Below, piece after piece: positions 7,518-15,685 of a stretch of 37,184 bases of DNA. The notes beneath the pieces were generated by a model. The model searched no databases. It had not been told where the DNA came from and worked only from the letters and a program-made list of their open reading frames with translations. This stretch comes from Geobacillus proteiniphilus (GTDB lineage: Bacteria > Bacillota > Bacilli > Bacillales > Anoxybacillaceae): positions 1-37,184 of the forward strand of contig NZ_MQMG01000041.1 in assembly GCF_001908025.1 (NCBI RefSeq), written 5' to 3'. Within the stretch, counting starts at the first letter, position 1, and every line of letters starts with the position of its first letter. A program made the translations under genes and the position numbers.

Positions 7518-8630
7518 TCAGCGCCGGGCTGGAACCGGCGAAACGGCCTTGCCTGGATACACTTTTTCCTCTTCTTCGCCGCGCAGGACGCGAAGCGCGC
7601 CTTCAGCGAGCGCCTGCAGTTCGTTTTCGCCCGGATGGACGATGACATCGGCGATCCATTGCACGCGGCGAGTGATCTGTTCGACAAACGATTTGCCATA
7701 CGCCAGTCCGCCGGTCAAAATGATGGCGTCGACTTTGCCGGAAAGCACGGCGCTTGCCGCACCGATTTCTTTCGCCACTTGGTACGCCATCGCCTCATAC
7801 ACGAGCTTGGCCTTTTCATCGCCGGCTTCGATCATTTTCTCGACTTTCACCGCATCATTCGTGCCAAGATAACCGACAAGGCCGCCGCCGCCGACGAGCA
7901 TGTTCATGATCTCTTCGCGGTAATATTCACCAGAGAAGCATAAAGCAACCAAATCGCCCGCTGGCACCGTCCCGGCGCGCTCCGGGCTGAACGGGCCTTC
8001 GCCGTCAAGGCCGTTGTTGACATCGACGACCCTTCCTTGCTTGTGGGCGCCGACCGTGATGCCGCCGCCCATATGGGCGACGATCAAGTTCAGTTCGTCA
8101 TACCGTTTCCCAAGCTGCTTGGCGACGCGGCGCGCGACCGCCTTTTGGTTTAAAGCATGGAAAATGCTGCGCCGCTCAATGAGCGGAAATCCGCTGATCC
8201 GGGCAATTGGATCGAGTTCGTCGACAACGACCGGATCGACGATAAACGCCGGGATGTTTAAGGCCGAGGCGATCTCATGCGCCAAAATGCCGCCGAGGTT
8301 GGACGCGTGCTGGCCGGAATATCCGCGCCGCAAATCTTCAAGCATCGCCTCATTGACGCGATACGTTCCGCCTTCGATCGGACGGAGAAGCCCTCCGCGG
8401 CCGCAGACGGCGCTCAACTTCGATAAATTGATTCCTTCTTCATCCAGTGCTTGCAAAATCGTTTGCTTGCGGAACTCATACTGGTCCGCGATCGTTTTAT
8501 ATTGCCGAAGCACGTCCGCCTCATGGCGGATCGTTTTTTCGAGCAATGGCCGTTCGTTTTCAAAGACGCCGATCTTCGTTGAAGTCGAGCCTGGATTGAT
8601 CGTTAAAATGCGAAACTTCTGCTCTTCCAT
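7518..8630 (-). CDS. buk: Butyrate (branched-chain acyl) kinase
   Basis: An acetokinase-family enzyme that moves the phosphate from butyryl- or isobutyryl-phosphate to ADP, giving free acid and ATP (370 aa). The N-terminal [19 protein letters not shown] is the phosphate-binding motif of the ASKHA fold. [19 protein letters not shown] and [16 protein letters not shown] are the later nucleotide-binding blocks. The ATG at 8630 follows GGAGGG. With ptb upstream it completes acyl-CoA to acyl-phosphate to acid, so the operon gains ATP from branched-chain amino acid breakdown or supplies branched acids for membrane lipids. Confidence 0.94.
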   Translation of the reverse strand: MEEQKFRILTINPGSTSTKIGVFENERPLLEKTIRHEADVLRQYKTIADQYEFRKQTILQALDEEGINLSKLSAVCGRGGLLRPIEGGTYRVNEAMLEDLRRGYSGQHASNLGGILAHEIASALNIPAFIVDPVVVDELDPIARISGFPLIERRSIFHALNQKAVARRVAKQLGKRYDELNLIVAHMGGGITVGAHKQGRVVDVNNGLDGEGPFSPERAGTVPAGDLVALCFSGEYYREEIMNMLVGGGGLVGYLGTNDAVKVEKMIEAGDEKAKLVYEAMAYQVAKEIGAASAVLSGKVDAIILTGGLAYGKSFVEQITRRVQWIADVIVHPGENELQALAEGALRVLRGEEEEKVYPGKAVSPVPARR

Positions 8631-8685
8631 CGTTGCTGTCCCTCCATCATCCGCCGGCGGGGCGGAAGGCCGCCCCTCGCCACTA

Positions 8686-9789
8686 TTAGCGGGCGCGGCG
8701 GCGGCTTAAAATATGATGGCCGTTTTGCAAAAATTGGCTGCGCGCTTTGCGCATCGTTTCAATTCGTTCTTCGGCCATCCGGTCAGCGGCCACATACGTT
8801 GGAATGTTGTCACGCTTGGCGATGGCAAACACTTTTTCGATGTTGTCATAAATTTGCTCGATTTTTTTCATCGCCCGTTCACGGTTGTAGCCGTACAGCT
8901 CATCGGCGACGTTGATGACGCCGCCGGCGTTGATCACATAATCTGGTGCATAGACGATGCCCATTTCATGGATCATGTCGCCATGGCGCGGCTCTTTCAG
9001 CTGGTTGTTCGCCGAGCCGGCGATCACTTTCGCTTTCAGCTGCGGAATCGTTTGGTCGTTGATGATGCCGCCGAGCGCGCATGGAGCAAAAATGTCGCAC
9101 TCCACGCCGTAAATGTCGTTCGGGTCGACCGCTTTCGCCCCAAATTCCTCGACCGCGCGCGCCACCGCTTCCTTGTTGATGTCGGTAACGATGAGTTTCG
9201 CTCCTTCTTCGTGCAAATGGCGGCATAAATGGTAGGCGACATTGCCAACCCCTTGGACGGCGACAACTTTTCCTTCAAGCGAATCGCTGCCAAACGCTTC
9301 CTTCGCCGCCGCTTTCATCCCGCGATATACGCCGTAAGCCGTGGCCGGCGACGGGTTGCCGGATGAGCCGAATTCCGGCGAAATCCCGGTGACATAGTCC
9401 GTTTCCTGATAGATGATGTCCATATCGGCAACGGTCGTGCCGACGTCTTCCGCCGTGATGTAGCGGCCGTTCAGCCCTTGAATGAACCGGCCGAACGCGC
9501 GGAACATCGCCTCGTTTTTATCTTTGCGCGGATCGCCGATGATGACCGTCTTGCCCCCGCCTAAATTAAGGCCGGCGGCCGCGTTTTTGTACGTCATGCC
9601 GCGGGCGAGGCGCAGGGCGTCTTCAAGCGCCTCTTCTTCCGAATTGTACATCCACATGCGCGTCCCGCCGAGCGCCGGGCCGAGCGTCGTGTCATGAATG
9701 ACAATGATCGCCTTCAATCCGGATTCTTTGTCTTGGCAAAACAACACTTGCTCATAATCATATTTTTCCATATATTGAAACAGTTCCAT
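8686..9789 (-). CDS. bcd: Leucine dehydrogenase
   Basis: NAD+-dependent oxidative deamination of Leu, Val and Ile to the 2-oxo acids used by the downstream dehydrogenase complex (367 aa). The sequence is essentially the G. stearothermophilus enzyme as I remember it. [17 protein letters not shown] (38-54) and [18 protein letters not shown] (73-90) form the substrate site with catalytic Lys80. [14 protein letters not shown] is the NAD-binding Rossmann turn. I chose the ATG at 9789 (MELFQY). A GTG immediately upstream (9792) is also possible. Both follow GGAGGCC. It is the second gene of the operon, 24 bases after ptb. Confidence 0.96.
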   Translation of the reverse strand: MELFQYMEKYDYEQVLFCQDKESGLKAIIVIHDTTLGPALGGTRMWMYNSEEEALEDALRLARGMTYKNAAAGLNLGGGKTVIIGDPRKDKNEAMFRAFGRFIQGLNGRYITAEDVGTTVADMDIIYQETDYVTGISPEFGSSGNPSPATAYGVYRGMKAAAKEAFGSDSLEGKVVAVQGVGNVAYHLCRHLHEEGAKLIVTDINKEAVARAVEEFGAKAVDPNDIYGVECDIFAPCALGGIINDQTIPQLKAKVIAGSANNQLKEPRHGDMIHEMGIVYAPDYVINAGGVINVADELYGYNRERAMKKIEQIYDNIEKVFAIAKRDNIPTYVAADRMAEERIETMRKARSQFLQNGHHILSRRRAR

Positions 9790-9813
9790 CACTGATGGCC
9801 TCCTTCATCTATT

Positions 9814-10716
9814 TCATTTTGCTGCCGAACAAATAGCAAGCGCCAACGAATACAGTTTGCTTTCCGCCGAGTCGGCGCGCGACGTCAACACGATCGGCGC
9901 CTTCGCCCCAGCGATGACTGCGCCGACGCGTGCGTTCGCAAAATAGACGAGCGACTTATACAGCATGTTGCCGGATTCAATGTCCGGCACAAGCAAAATA
10001 TCAGCCTGTCCAGCCACTTCGCTTTCAATCCGCTTATGCTTCGCCGCCGCCAGCGACACCGCGTTGTCCAACGCAAGCGGTCCGTCAACAAGGCAATGTT
10101 CGATTTGCCCCCGCTTTTGCATCATTGCGAGCGCCGCTGCATCAAGTGTTGCCGGCATGGCCGGATTGACCGTCTCCACCGCCGCCAGCGCCGCGACTTT
10201 CGGGCGCTCGATGCCGATGGAGCGCGCGATGCTGACGGCGTTGTTGACAATTTGCACCTTTTGCTCCAAATCCGGAGCGATGTTCATCGCCGCGTCGGTG
10301 ACGATGACAAATCGTTCAAACTCCGGCACCTCAAAAACAGCGACATGGGACAACACCTTCCCAGCGCGCAACCCATACTCCTTGTTCAAGACCGCTTTCA
10401 GCAGCGTTGCCGTCGGCACATGCCCTTTCATCAACGCATCCGCCTCGTTCAAATGGACGGCGCGCACGGCAAGCTCTGCGGCTTGCCCGATCGAATTCGC
10501 ATGAACGACATCGACGTCGGAAAAGCGGGCGCATCCTTTTTCCTTCAACAGCCGTCCGAGCCGCTCCCGATCGCCATAAAGCACAAAGCGTCCGAGACGG
10601 TGTTCGAGCGCCATCGCCACCGCTTCAATCACTTCTTCATCTTCCGCCGCCGCCACGGCCACCGTCCGGTCCTGGCATTGTCTTGCTTCTTGCACTAACG
10701 ATTCAAGCTTCATCAT
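9814..10716 (-). CDS. ptb: Phosphate butyryltransferase
   Basis: Converts butyryl- and branched acyl-CoA plus phosphate to acyl-phosphate and CoA, feeding butyrate kinase (about 300 aa, PTA/PTB family). The N-terminus MKLESLVQEA and RTVAVAAAEDEEVIEAV match the family opening. LMKGHVPTATLLKAVLN and the C-terminal ADILLVPDIESGNMLYKSL are typical. The frame opens to 10776, but that ATG lies upstream of the sigma-54 promoter start site (about 10750), so the true start is ATG 10716 or 10713, behind AAAAGG. It is the first gene of the operon. Confidence 0.93.
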   Translation of the reverse strand: MMKLESLVQEARQCQDRTVAVAAAEDEEVIEAVAMALEHRLGRFVLYGDRERLGRLLKEKGCARFSDVDVVHANSIGQAAELAVRAVHLNEADALMKGHVPTATLLKAVLNKEYGLRAGKVLSHVAVFEVPEFERFVIVTDAAMNIAPDLEQKVQIVNNAVSIARSIGIERPKVAALAAVETVNPAMPATLDAAALAMMQKRGQIEHCLVDGPLALDNAVSLAAAKHKRIESEVAGQADILLVPDIESGNMLYKSLVYFANARVGAVIAGAKAPIVLTSRADSAESKLYSLALAICSAAK

Positions 10717-10744
10717 CTGCACCAACCTTTTCTGCAAATCGTGC

Positions 10745-10774
10745 GGCACAGTCTTTTTATGCAAAAACTGTGCC
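10745..10774. repeat. Perfect 8-bp inverted repeat over the sigma-54 promoter
   Basis: GGCACAGT (10745-10752) and ACTGTGCC (10767-10774) are exact inverted copies separated by 14 bases. One arm contains the -24 element core and the other covers the predicted transcription start. It may be an operator, an RNA hairpin at the 5' end of the message, or chance. Confidence 0.6.
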
Positions 10775-10775
10775 A
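10760..10775 (-). promoter_or_regulatory. Sigma-54 (SigL) -24/-12 promoter of the ptb-bkd operon
   Basis: The minus strand reads TGGCACAGTTTTTGCA from 10775 to 10760. It matches the sigma-54 consensus TGGCAC-N5-TTGCA completely, with exactly 10 bases between the GG and GC dinucleotides. Transcription should start near 10750, giving a leader of roughly 35 bases before ptb. The enhancer-binding activator gene bkdR lies immediately upstream, as in B. subtilis. Confidence 0.95.
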
Positions 10776-10787
10776 ACCAAAAATGAC

Positions 10788-10801
10788 TGAAAGCGCTTTA
10801 A
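10788..10801. promoter_or_regulatory. Candidate cre (CcpA) site upstream of ptb
   Basis: TGAAAGCGCTTTAA matches the catabolite-response consensus TGWAANCGNTNWCA at every fixed position except one (A for C at position 13). It lies 13 bases upstream of the -24 element, where bound CcpA could block the activator or DNA looping. Catabolite control of this operon is inference. Confidence 0.55.
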
Positions 10802-10853
10802 AACACACTACCTTCGCAAACAGATATGTGCAATATTCTTCACTCCGCGCAAA

Positions 10854-12917
10854 TTATTGCATGATATTTTTGTCAAGCCCGTATTTCTCCAGCTTGTAAT
10901 ATAAATTGCGCACCGAAATGCCAAGCGCCCGGGCCGCCGCTGTTTTATTGCCGCGATGGCGGCGAAGCGCCTGCTCAATCAAGCTCGCTTCGTATCGGCT
11001 CACCATTTCCTCAAGCGGCCGAATCTCCTCTTCCGTTTCCACTCGATGAGCCGGCACTGACGAAGGCGAAGCGAGCGGCGGCAAATGCGTCGCATCGATC
11101 ATCACTTCATGAAATTTCATGAAAATCATCGCCCGCCCGAGCACATTTTCGAGCTCGCGGACATTTCCCGGCCAATCATAGGCAAGAAGCTTCGCCATCG
11201 CTTCATCCGTGACACCTTCGACGTTGCGCCCGTAATCTTGGTTCAGTTTCTGGATCAAACGCCGGCAAAGAGCTGGAATGTCTTCCTTGCGGGCACGCAG
11301 CGGCGGAATATAAATCGGCATCCGATTGAGCCGATAGTATAAGTCTTCGCGAAAGGCGCCTTCGGCAATCGCTTTTTCAAGGTTGACGTTCGTGGCGGCG
11401 ATGACGCGGACGTTGATCGGGATCGGCTTCGTCCCGCCGACGCGGACGATCTCCCGCTCCTGCAAGACGCGGAGCAGCTTCGCCTGCGTGCTGGCCGACA
11501 GTTCGCCGATTTCGTCAAGGAAAATGCTTCCGTTGTTTGCTTCTTCAAACAGCCCTCGCTTGCCTCCGCGCCGCGCGCCGGAAAACGCTCCTTCCTCATA
11601 GCCAAACAGTTCGCTTTCCAATAATGTTTCCGGAATGGCCGCGCAGTTGACGCGGATAAACTTGTTATACTTTCGGTCGCTCGCGTTGTGAATGGCGTGG
11701 GCGAACAGCTCCTTGCCCGTCCCCGATTCCCCCCGCAGCAAAATCGTCGCCGGCGTTTTCGCCGCCAGCTTCGCCTGCTCGATGGCAACCTTCATCTCTT
11801 CCGACTCGCCGACGATGTCGGCAAACGAATATTTCGCCTCCAGCGTGCGGATGATTTGCCGCGCCCGATTGAGTTCAGCCGTCAGCCGCTGAATTTCTGA
11901 CACGTCATGAATGACGCCGACGCTCCCTTTCAATACGCCATCAACAATAATCGGAGCGACATTGACGATGACATCCCGGTTTTTCGGTCCGACTTTCATG
12001 CGCACCCCGCGCACCGGGCGGCGCGTTTTCAATACTTGCATATGCATGCTTTCCCCTTCGGCGATGTCCGCGGTCGCCGGTTTGCCGATGACGTCTTCCT
12101 CTGTCAAACCGGTGAGCCGTGTATACGCCGGGTTGATCAAAATGCCGTTCCCATTTTCATCGACGACGGAAATCGCCTCTTCCGACGAATGGATGATCGC
12201 TTCGAGCATCATGCGGACTTCTTTTAAGTCGGTGATTTCTTCCGCCAAAGCGACAAGCTCGGTGATGTCCTTGAATACCGCGAGCGCCCCAAACAGTTTG
12301 CCATTGTCATCGATGATCGGGATGCGGGTGGTGATCAATTTTTTTCCATTGGCCAGCTCCACTTCTTGGTGAAACTCCGTCTGCCTCGTTTCGAGCACGC
12401 GCGGCAAGCCGCTTGACGGCAGAACGGTCAAAATATGCTTGCCGATCACTTTGTCTTTATCGACTTCAAGAAGCTCCGCCGCGCTTTGATTCATATCGGT
12501 AATGTAAGCATATTCATCAACGACAATCATGCCATCGTGGGACGAATGAAAGATGAGCGCGCGCCGGGCCGCTTCGCTTTTCAATTTGGCGATGAGCGCT
12601 TCTTTTTCTTCAACGAGCTCGGCCATCATCTGCGCGACTGCACTTGGGACAATATTCGCCCCCTCTGGCGCCAATCGACGGATTTCCTCAAGGACATCCG
12701 CCTTACCCGTCGTTTCAATGACCAAATCAAGCGGCTCGGCCATCCATGGACGCCAGTCGCTCGCAGCAGCGATGCCCCATTTTTGCGCCAGTTGCACCCC
12801 CGGAGCTTGTTCATCGACGTCAACAACCGCCACAACGTCAAATCCCGACGCCCCGTGAAGCAGCTTCAAAAGCGACATTCCGCGCGAGTCAGCCCCAATG
12901 ATCATCACTTTTTTCAT
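10854..12917 (-). CDS. bkdR: BkdR-type sigma-54-dependent activator of the bkd operon
   Basis: An enhancer-binding protein of about 687 aa that activates the adjacent sigma-54 promoter. Its domain order is as follows. A Rossmann-like N-terminal domain (about 1-105) has [17 protein letters not shown] and [10 protein letters not shown] short helical linker follows, then two PAS domains (about 120-225 and 240-345), and an AAA+ domain (about 365-600) with Walker A GESGTGKE (396-403) and Walker [11 protein letters not shown]. The sigma-54 contact loop reads GAFSGA (443-448) rather than the usual GAFTGA. A Fis-type helix-turn-helix ([20 protein letters not shown]) closes the protein. I chose the ATG at 12917 because GGTGG lies six bases upstream; the frame opens to 12947. 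The N-terminal sensor domains may read a branched-chain acid, acyl-CoA or redox state; the ligand is not evident. Confidence 0.93.
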   Translation of the reverse strand: MKKVMIIGADSRGMSLLKLLHGASGFDVVAVVDVDEQAPGVQLAQKWGIAAASDWRPWMAEPLDLVIETTGKADVLEEIRRLAPEGANIVPSAVAQMMAELVEEKEALIAKLKSEAARRALIFHSSHDGMIVVDEYAYITDMNQSAAELLEVDKDKVIGKHILTVLPSSGLPRVLETRQTEFHQEVELANGKKLITTRIPIIDDNGKLFGALAVFKDITELVALAEEITDLKEVRMMLEAIIHSSEEAISVVDENGNGILINPAYTRLTGLTEEDVIGKPATADIAEGESMHMQVLKTRRPVRGVRMKVGPKNRDVIVNVAPIIVDGVLKGSVGVIHDVSEIQRLTAELNRARQIIRTLEAKYSFADIVGESEEMKVAIEQAKLAAKTPATILLRGESGTGKELFAHAIHNASDRKYNKFIRVNCAAIPETLLESELFGYEEGAFSGARRGGKRGLFEEANNGSIFLDEIGELSASTQAKLLRVLQEREIVRVGGTKPIPINVRVIAATNVNLEKAIAEGAFREDLYYRLNRMPIYIPPLRARKEDIPALCRRLIQKLNQDYGRNVEGVTDEAMAKLLAYDWPGNVRELENVLGRAMIFMKFHEVMIDATHLPPLASPSSVPAHRVETEEEIRPLEEMVSRYEASLIEQALRRHRGNKTAAARALGISVRNLYYKLEKYGLDKNIMQ

Positions 12918-12964
12918 GTCCATCCACCACACTTTATAGTATGCCAATTTTTGCAGACACTTTT

Positions 12965-12994
12965 ATCATACTTGATTTGCTCTTTCCTTGACAA
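12965..12994 (-). promoter_or_regulatory. Possible sigma-A promoter of bkdR
   Basis: On the minus strand TTGTCA (12994-12989) and TATGAT (12970-12965) are separated by 18 bases, about 48 bases before the bkdR start. Its -35 overlaps the -35 of the divergent plus-strand promoter at 12988-13015. Confidence 0.4.
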
Positions 12995-13015
12995 ACGCCC
13001 AATAACCGCTATGAT
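12988..13015 (+). promoter_or_regulatory. Sigma-A promoter of the DUF2627 gene
   Basis: TTGACA (12988-12993), a 16-base spacer and TATGAT (13010-13015), about 40 bases before the ATG at 13057. It is divergent from and overlapping the candidate bkdR promoter. Confidence 0.6.
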
Positions 13016-13056
13016 AGTCGATAAGGTCACTCTTTTCGGAAAGGAACGCGATCGCG

Positions 13057-13305
13057 ATGGGGCGAATGATTGCGCTGTTGATTTTAGTCATTCCCGGGCT
13101 TGGAGCGGCGCTTGGCATCAAATGGATGCGCGATGCGTTGTTTGGCATCAACGGGCCGCTGTTTTCTGCCTTATGGCTCCAATTTCTCGCCGGGCTCGCG
13201 CTGTTTGCCGCCGGGCTGGCGTTTCTCGGCGGTTTTTTGCTGCACCGCGACCGGAAGCGAAACAAAGTGCAGGCGCGTTTTCAACGAAAACGAAAAACGC
13301 CTTGA
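13057..13305 (+). CDS. yqzF: DUF2627 (YqzF-like) small membrane protein
   Basis: An 82-residue protein with two hydrophobic segments, about 3-20 (MIALLILVIPGLGAALGI) and 38-62 (ALWLQFLAGLALFAAGLAFL). A basic cytoplasmic tail begins with LLHRDRKRNKVQ. This is the DUF2627/YqzF pattern, a small Bacillaceae membrane protein of unknown role, located beside bkdR in B. subtilis as well. AAAGGA lies upstream of the ATG, with a longer than usual spacing of 11 bases. The last codons (RKTP, stop) repeat a short sequence also present in the terminator arm at 13361. Confidence 0.75.
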   Translation: MGRMIALLILVIPGLGAALGIKWMRDALFGINGPLFSALWLQFLAGLALFAAGLAFLGGFLLHRDRKRNKVQARFQRKRKTP

Positions 13306-13360
13306 CCCGGAACGTTTGATGCCTATTGCACTGGGAAAACATCCATTTCAAGGCAAACAA

Positions 13361-13393
13361 AAAACGCCTTAACGTCTCTCGTTAAGGCGTTTT
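13361..13393. terminator. Bidirectional terminator between convergent genes, overlapping a stop codon
   Basis: A perfect 14-bp stem pairs 13361-13374 with 13380-13393 around a 5-base loop, with A-rich and T-rich flanks on both sides. It serves the plus-strand DUF2627 gene and the minus-strand phosphodiesterase gene. The stop codon of the latter (13384-13382) and its last codons lie inside the stem. Confidence 0.9.
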
Positions 13394-14110
13394 CTCTTTC
13401 CATTGCTTCGCTTGGCGCGGGTAGTCGGTGAAGACGGCGTCAACGCTATAAGCAAACATCGTTTTCATCACATTTCGCTTATTTACCGTAAACGGGCGGA
13501 CCGCCACCCCGCGCCGCCGCGCTTCGGCGGCAAATTCCGCCGTCACCGTCCGATAGTGCGGATGCACCCCGTCGGCGTTCATGGCGCGCACATACGTCCA
13601 TGGGTCATACAGCGGCTCGATGTACAAGAGCGCCGTCTCGATTTCCGGTGCAAGCGTTCGGCAAAGGCGCATGCTATGATGATTGAACGATGACAAAATC
13701 GTCCGCTTCTCAAGCCCATAGCGGCGCACGAGGGAGATCGTTTTTTGCTCAAGCGTTTCGTAGGCGATGAGGCTGTTTTTCAGCTCGATGTTGACCGCCA
13801 TCCGTGTTGATGACAGCCAAGCAAGCACTTCCTCAAGATGCGGAATCGGACAATGGCCGTGCTTGCCGTCCCACATGGCCGCCGCGTTCAATCGGCGCAG
13901 TTCGCGGTACGTGATGTCTTTCACCCAGCCGCTTCCATCCGTCGTCCGGTCGACCGTTTCGTCATGAATGACGACCACTTCGCCGTCTTTTGTGAGCTGC
14001 ACATCCAATTCAATGCCGTCCGCTCCCGCTTTTTCCGCCTCGATAAACGCCGCCATCGTATTTTCCGGGTGCGTCCCCGCCGCCCCGCGGTGGGCAAAAA
14101 TCAATGTCAT
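13382..14110 (-). CDS. Glycerophosphodiester phosphodiesterase
   Basis: Hydrolyses deacylated phospholipid glycerophosphodiesters to glycerol-3-phosphate and an alcohol (GDPD/UgpQ family, TIM barrel, 242 aa). Signature blocks are IFAHRGAAGTHPENTMAAF at the N-terminus (catalytic His-Arg, then Glu), DGIELDVQLTKDGEVVVIHD (metal-binding acids and second catalytic His) and VNIELKN. There is no signal peptide, so it is probably cytoplasmic. The ATG at 14110 has GAAGG close upstream. The earlier ATG at 14131 has no ribosome site. It corresponds to the yqiK position of B. subtilis. A glycerophosphoinositol- or teichoic-acid-specific role cannot be excluded. Confidence 0.9.
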   Translation of the reverse strand: MTLIFAHRGAAGTHPENTMAAFIEAEKAGADGIELDVQLTKDGEVVVIHDETVDRTTDGSGWVKDITYRELRRLNAAAMWDGKHGHCPIPHLEEVLAWLSSTRMAVNIELKNSLIAYETLEQKTISLVRRYGLEKRTILSSFNHHSMRLCRTLAPEIETALLYIEPLYDPWTYVRAMNADGVHPHYRTVTAEFAAEARRRGVAVRPFTVNKRNVMKTMFAYSVDAVFTDYPRQAKQWKEKTP

Positions 14111-14218
14111 TTTGCCTTCTTCCTTTCGCATTCATTCGCCGTTCAGCCAACGAGCTGGCCGAAACCGGCGGTCGTTCGTTATACTAAAAGCAATACTATG
14201 AACAAATGAGGTGAGATG

Positions 14219-14371
14219 ATGCAGCCGTTGAAAATTTCGCTGGAAACGGCGCAAAAGCTGGCCAAAGCGCTCGGCGTGCCGATCGAGCAGGTCATGCATA
14301 TGCCGCCGCACATTCTAGTGAACAAGCTGCTGGAATTGGAGAAGAAAGAAAAGGAAAACAGTTCATCTTAA
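14219..14371 (+). CDS. YycC-like small protein (50 aa)
   Basis: A short gene below the usual ORF length cutoff. GAGGTG precedes ATGATG, and the second ATG (14219) gives the better spacing. The product begins MQPLKISLETAQKLAKALGV, continues PIEQVMHMPPHILVNKLLEL and ends in a KEKENSSS tail. This resembles the YycC family of small Bacillaceae proteins of unknown function, though I assign the name from memory only. It is amphipathic and helical, with no membrane segment. It is divergent from the phosphodiesterase gene and convergent with spo0A. Confidence 0.65.
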   Translation: MQPLKISLETAQKLAKALGVPIEQVMHMPPHILVNKLLELEKKEKENSSS

Positions 14372-14411
14372 CTTTGCGCAACATCAACCGTAAAGAGTTT
14401 GTCGCCTGCAA

Positions 14412-14436
14412 GAAAAGACGCCCCATCCGCGGGGCG
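14412..14436 (-). terminator. Terminator of spo0A
   Basis: CGCCCC (14419-14424) pairs with GGGGCG (14431-14436). On the minus strand the stem is followed by TCTTTTCTT. It may also stop plus-strand transcription from the YycC-like gene. Confidence 0.75.
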
Positions 14437-14470
14437 CCTTGCCGATGCATCACCGTTTTCTCATGGCCAC

Positions 14471-15250
14471 TTACGACGCTTTATGCTCGAGCCGCAGCTT
14501 ATCCGCCACCATCGCGATGAATTCGGAATTGGTCGGCTTCGCCTTCGAAACGCTCACTGTGTAGCCAAACAGCGAGGAAATCGATTCGAGGTTGCCGCGG
14601 CTCCAAGCGACTTCAATCGCATGGCGAATGGCGCGCTCGACGCGGCTGGCGGTCGTATTGTATTTTTTTGCGATGTCTGGATACAACACTTTCGTAATGG
14701 AGCCGAGCAGTTCGATGTCGTGGTACACCATCGCGATCGCTTCGCGCAAGTACAAATAGCCTTTAATATGCGCCGGGACGCCGATTTCATGGATGATGCT
14801 CGTAATGCTCGCATCCAAATTTTTCGGTTTGTTGTCGCGCGCCTGATAGGCAGAGCCGGTTTTTCTGACCATCGGCGCCGTTTTGCCGTGAATTTGCCGA
14901 ATGTGATGGACCAAATTCTCCATGTCGAACGGTTTTAAAATGAAGTAGGAAGCGCCGAGTTCCACCGCCTTTTTCGTGACATCCTCCTGGCCGAACGCCG
15001 TCAACATAATGACGCTCGGCTGATGCTCACAACCAGCGCGGACTTTCTCAAGCACGGCCAACCCATCCAAGTGCGGCATAATGATGTCCAGAAGCAAAAT
15101 ATCAGGCCGCTTTTCCTCGAGCATATGAAGGCAGTCTTGGCCGTTATACGCCGTGCCAATCACTTCCATGTCCGGCTGGCTGGAAATATATTCGTCAAGC
15201 AATGTCACCAATTCGCGGTTATCATCAGCAATGCACACCTTAATGCTCAA
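14471..15250 (-). CDS. spo0A: Spo0A, master response regulator of sporulation
   Basis: The phosphorelay end-point that activates sporulation genes and represses abrB (259 aa). The receiver domain (about 1-120) has the acidic pocket in CIADDNRE (Asp9, Asp10), the phospho-acceptor Asp55 in LLLDIIMPH, and the conserved Lys in FILKPFD. The C-terminal DNA-binding domain (about 150-259) has [16 protein letters not shown] and the activating end [19 protein letters not shown]. The start is TTG at 15250, nine bases after GGGGGAGG, giving [10 protein letters not shown]. The longer frame to 15379 runs through the promoters and is not translated. Two promoters and a 0A box lie upstream. Confidence 0.97.
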
Positions 15251-15300
15251 AACGATCGTCCTCCCCCACTTTTTCTTGCTATGTAACATTCCGTTAACGT

Positions 15301-15330
15301 ACATTCGACAGCAGCGGCAAAAAATCCTTT
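15301..15330 (-). promoter_or_regulatory. Sigma-H promoter (Ps) of spo0A with overlapping 0A box
   Basis: On the minus strand AAAGGATTT (15330-15322) and GTCGAATGT (15309-15301), separated by 12 bases, fit the sigma-H elements RNAGGAWWW and RNNGAATWW. A 0A box, TGTCGAA (15310-15304), overlaps the -10, suggesting direct feedback by phosphorylated Spo0A. The position matches the sporulation promoter of B. subtilis spo0A. Confidence 0.75.
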
Positions 15331-15349
15331 TATTTTTCAAAAAATAAAA

Positions 15350-15379
15350 ATTATAACAAAAAATGAGTTTATTAGACAA
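15350..15379 (-). promoter_or_regulatory. Sigma-A vegetative promoter (Pv) of spo0A
   Basis: On the minus strand TTGTCT (15379-15374) and a perfect TATAAT (15355-15350) have an 18-base spacer. It lies upstream of the sigma-H promoter, the same order as the vegetative and sporulation promoters of B. subtilis spo0A. Confidence 0.7.
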
Positions 15380-15404
15380 TATTCGTTTTCACCAGCGATG
15401 CGTT

Positions 15405-15411
15405 TGTCGAA
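15405..15411 (+). promoter_or_regulatory. Second 0A box upstream of spo0A
   Basis: TGTCGAA on the plus strand is an exact 0A-box consensus about 26 bases upstream of the vegetative -35. It could be one of the distal Spo0A sites that control promoter switching. A 7-mer alone is weak evidence, but a second copy overlaps Ps. Confidence 0.45.
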
Positions 15412-15656
15412 AAATCTTTACACATTTCATTTTAACGGATGTTTCACCAAATATCTATGCCAAACCGGCAAAATTTTTGCCGCCTTTTTTGAAAAATTTT
15501 TAGTGGCAGCCTAAACAATATTGCGGAATCAATCAAGCCGCTCACAGCATTTCGAATCATTGGCCTTTGGATGATCATGAAGAGACGAACGGTGATCAAA
15601 TGATCGTTCGTCATTTCACCAAATATACGCAAGAATCGAATGTTGGCTGCCGGGAA
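15412..15656. other. Spo0A upstream spacer, no gene supported
   Basis: The rest of the 423-base gap between spo0A and spoIVB. It contains an inverted repeat GGCAAAATTTTTGCC (about 15468-15482) on A/T-rich sequence and otherwise nothing I can name. A 62-codon minus-strand frame (15444-15632) lacks a ribosome site and family resemblance. Confidence 0.4.
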
Positions 15657-15685
15657 AAAGCGAGCCGACGTGGTCAGCTCGCTTT
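15657..15685 (-). terminator. Terminator at the end of spoIVB
   Basis: AAAGCGAGC (minus strand, 15685-15677) pairs with GCTCGCTTT (15665-15657) around an 11-base loop, with TTTTT ending at 15655. The 5' arm overlaps the last codons and stop of spoIVB. Confidence 0.8.

Noticed and set aside
6960-7943. 327-codon plus-strand ORF across lpdV and buk
   Set aside because: It spans the boundary of two real minus-strand genes and shows no family resemblance; it is a codon-bias artefact.
10717-10776. Longer N-terminus for phosphate butyryltransferase
   Set aside because: The ATG at 10776 lies upstream of the predicted sigma-54 transcription start, so it is not on the mRNA.
15251-15379. N-terminal extension of Spo0A to 15379
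   Set aside because: It would translate through the sigma-H and sigma-A promoters. The TTG at 15250 has the ribosome site and the family N-terminus.
15444-15632. 62-codon minus-strand ORF upstream of spo0A
   Set aside because: It has no ribosome site and no recognisable motif, and it lies in the regulatory spacer.
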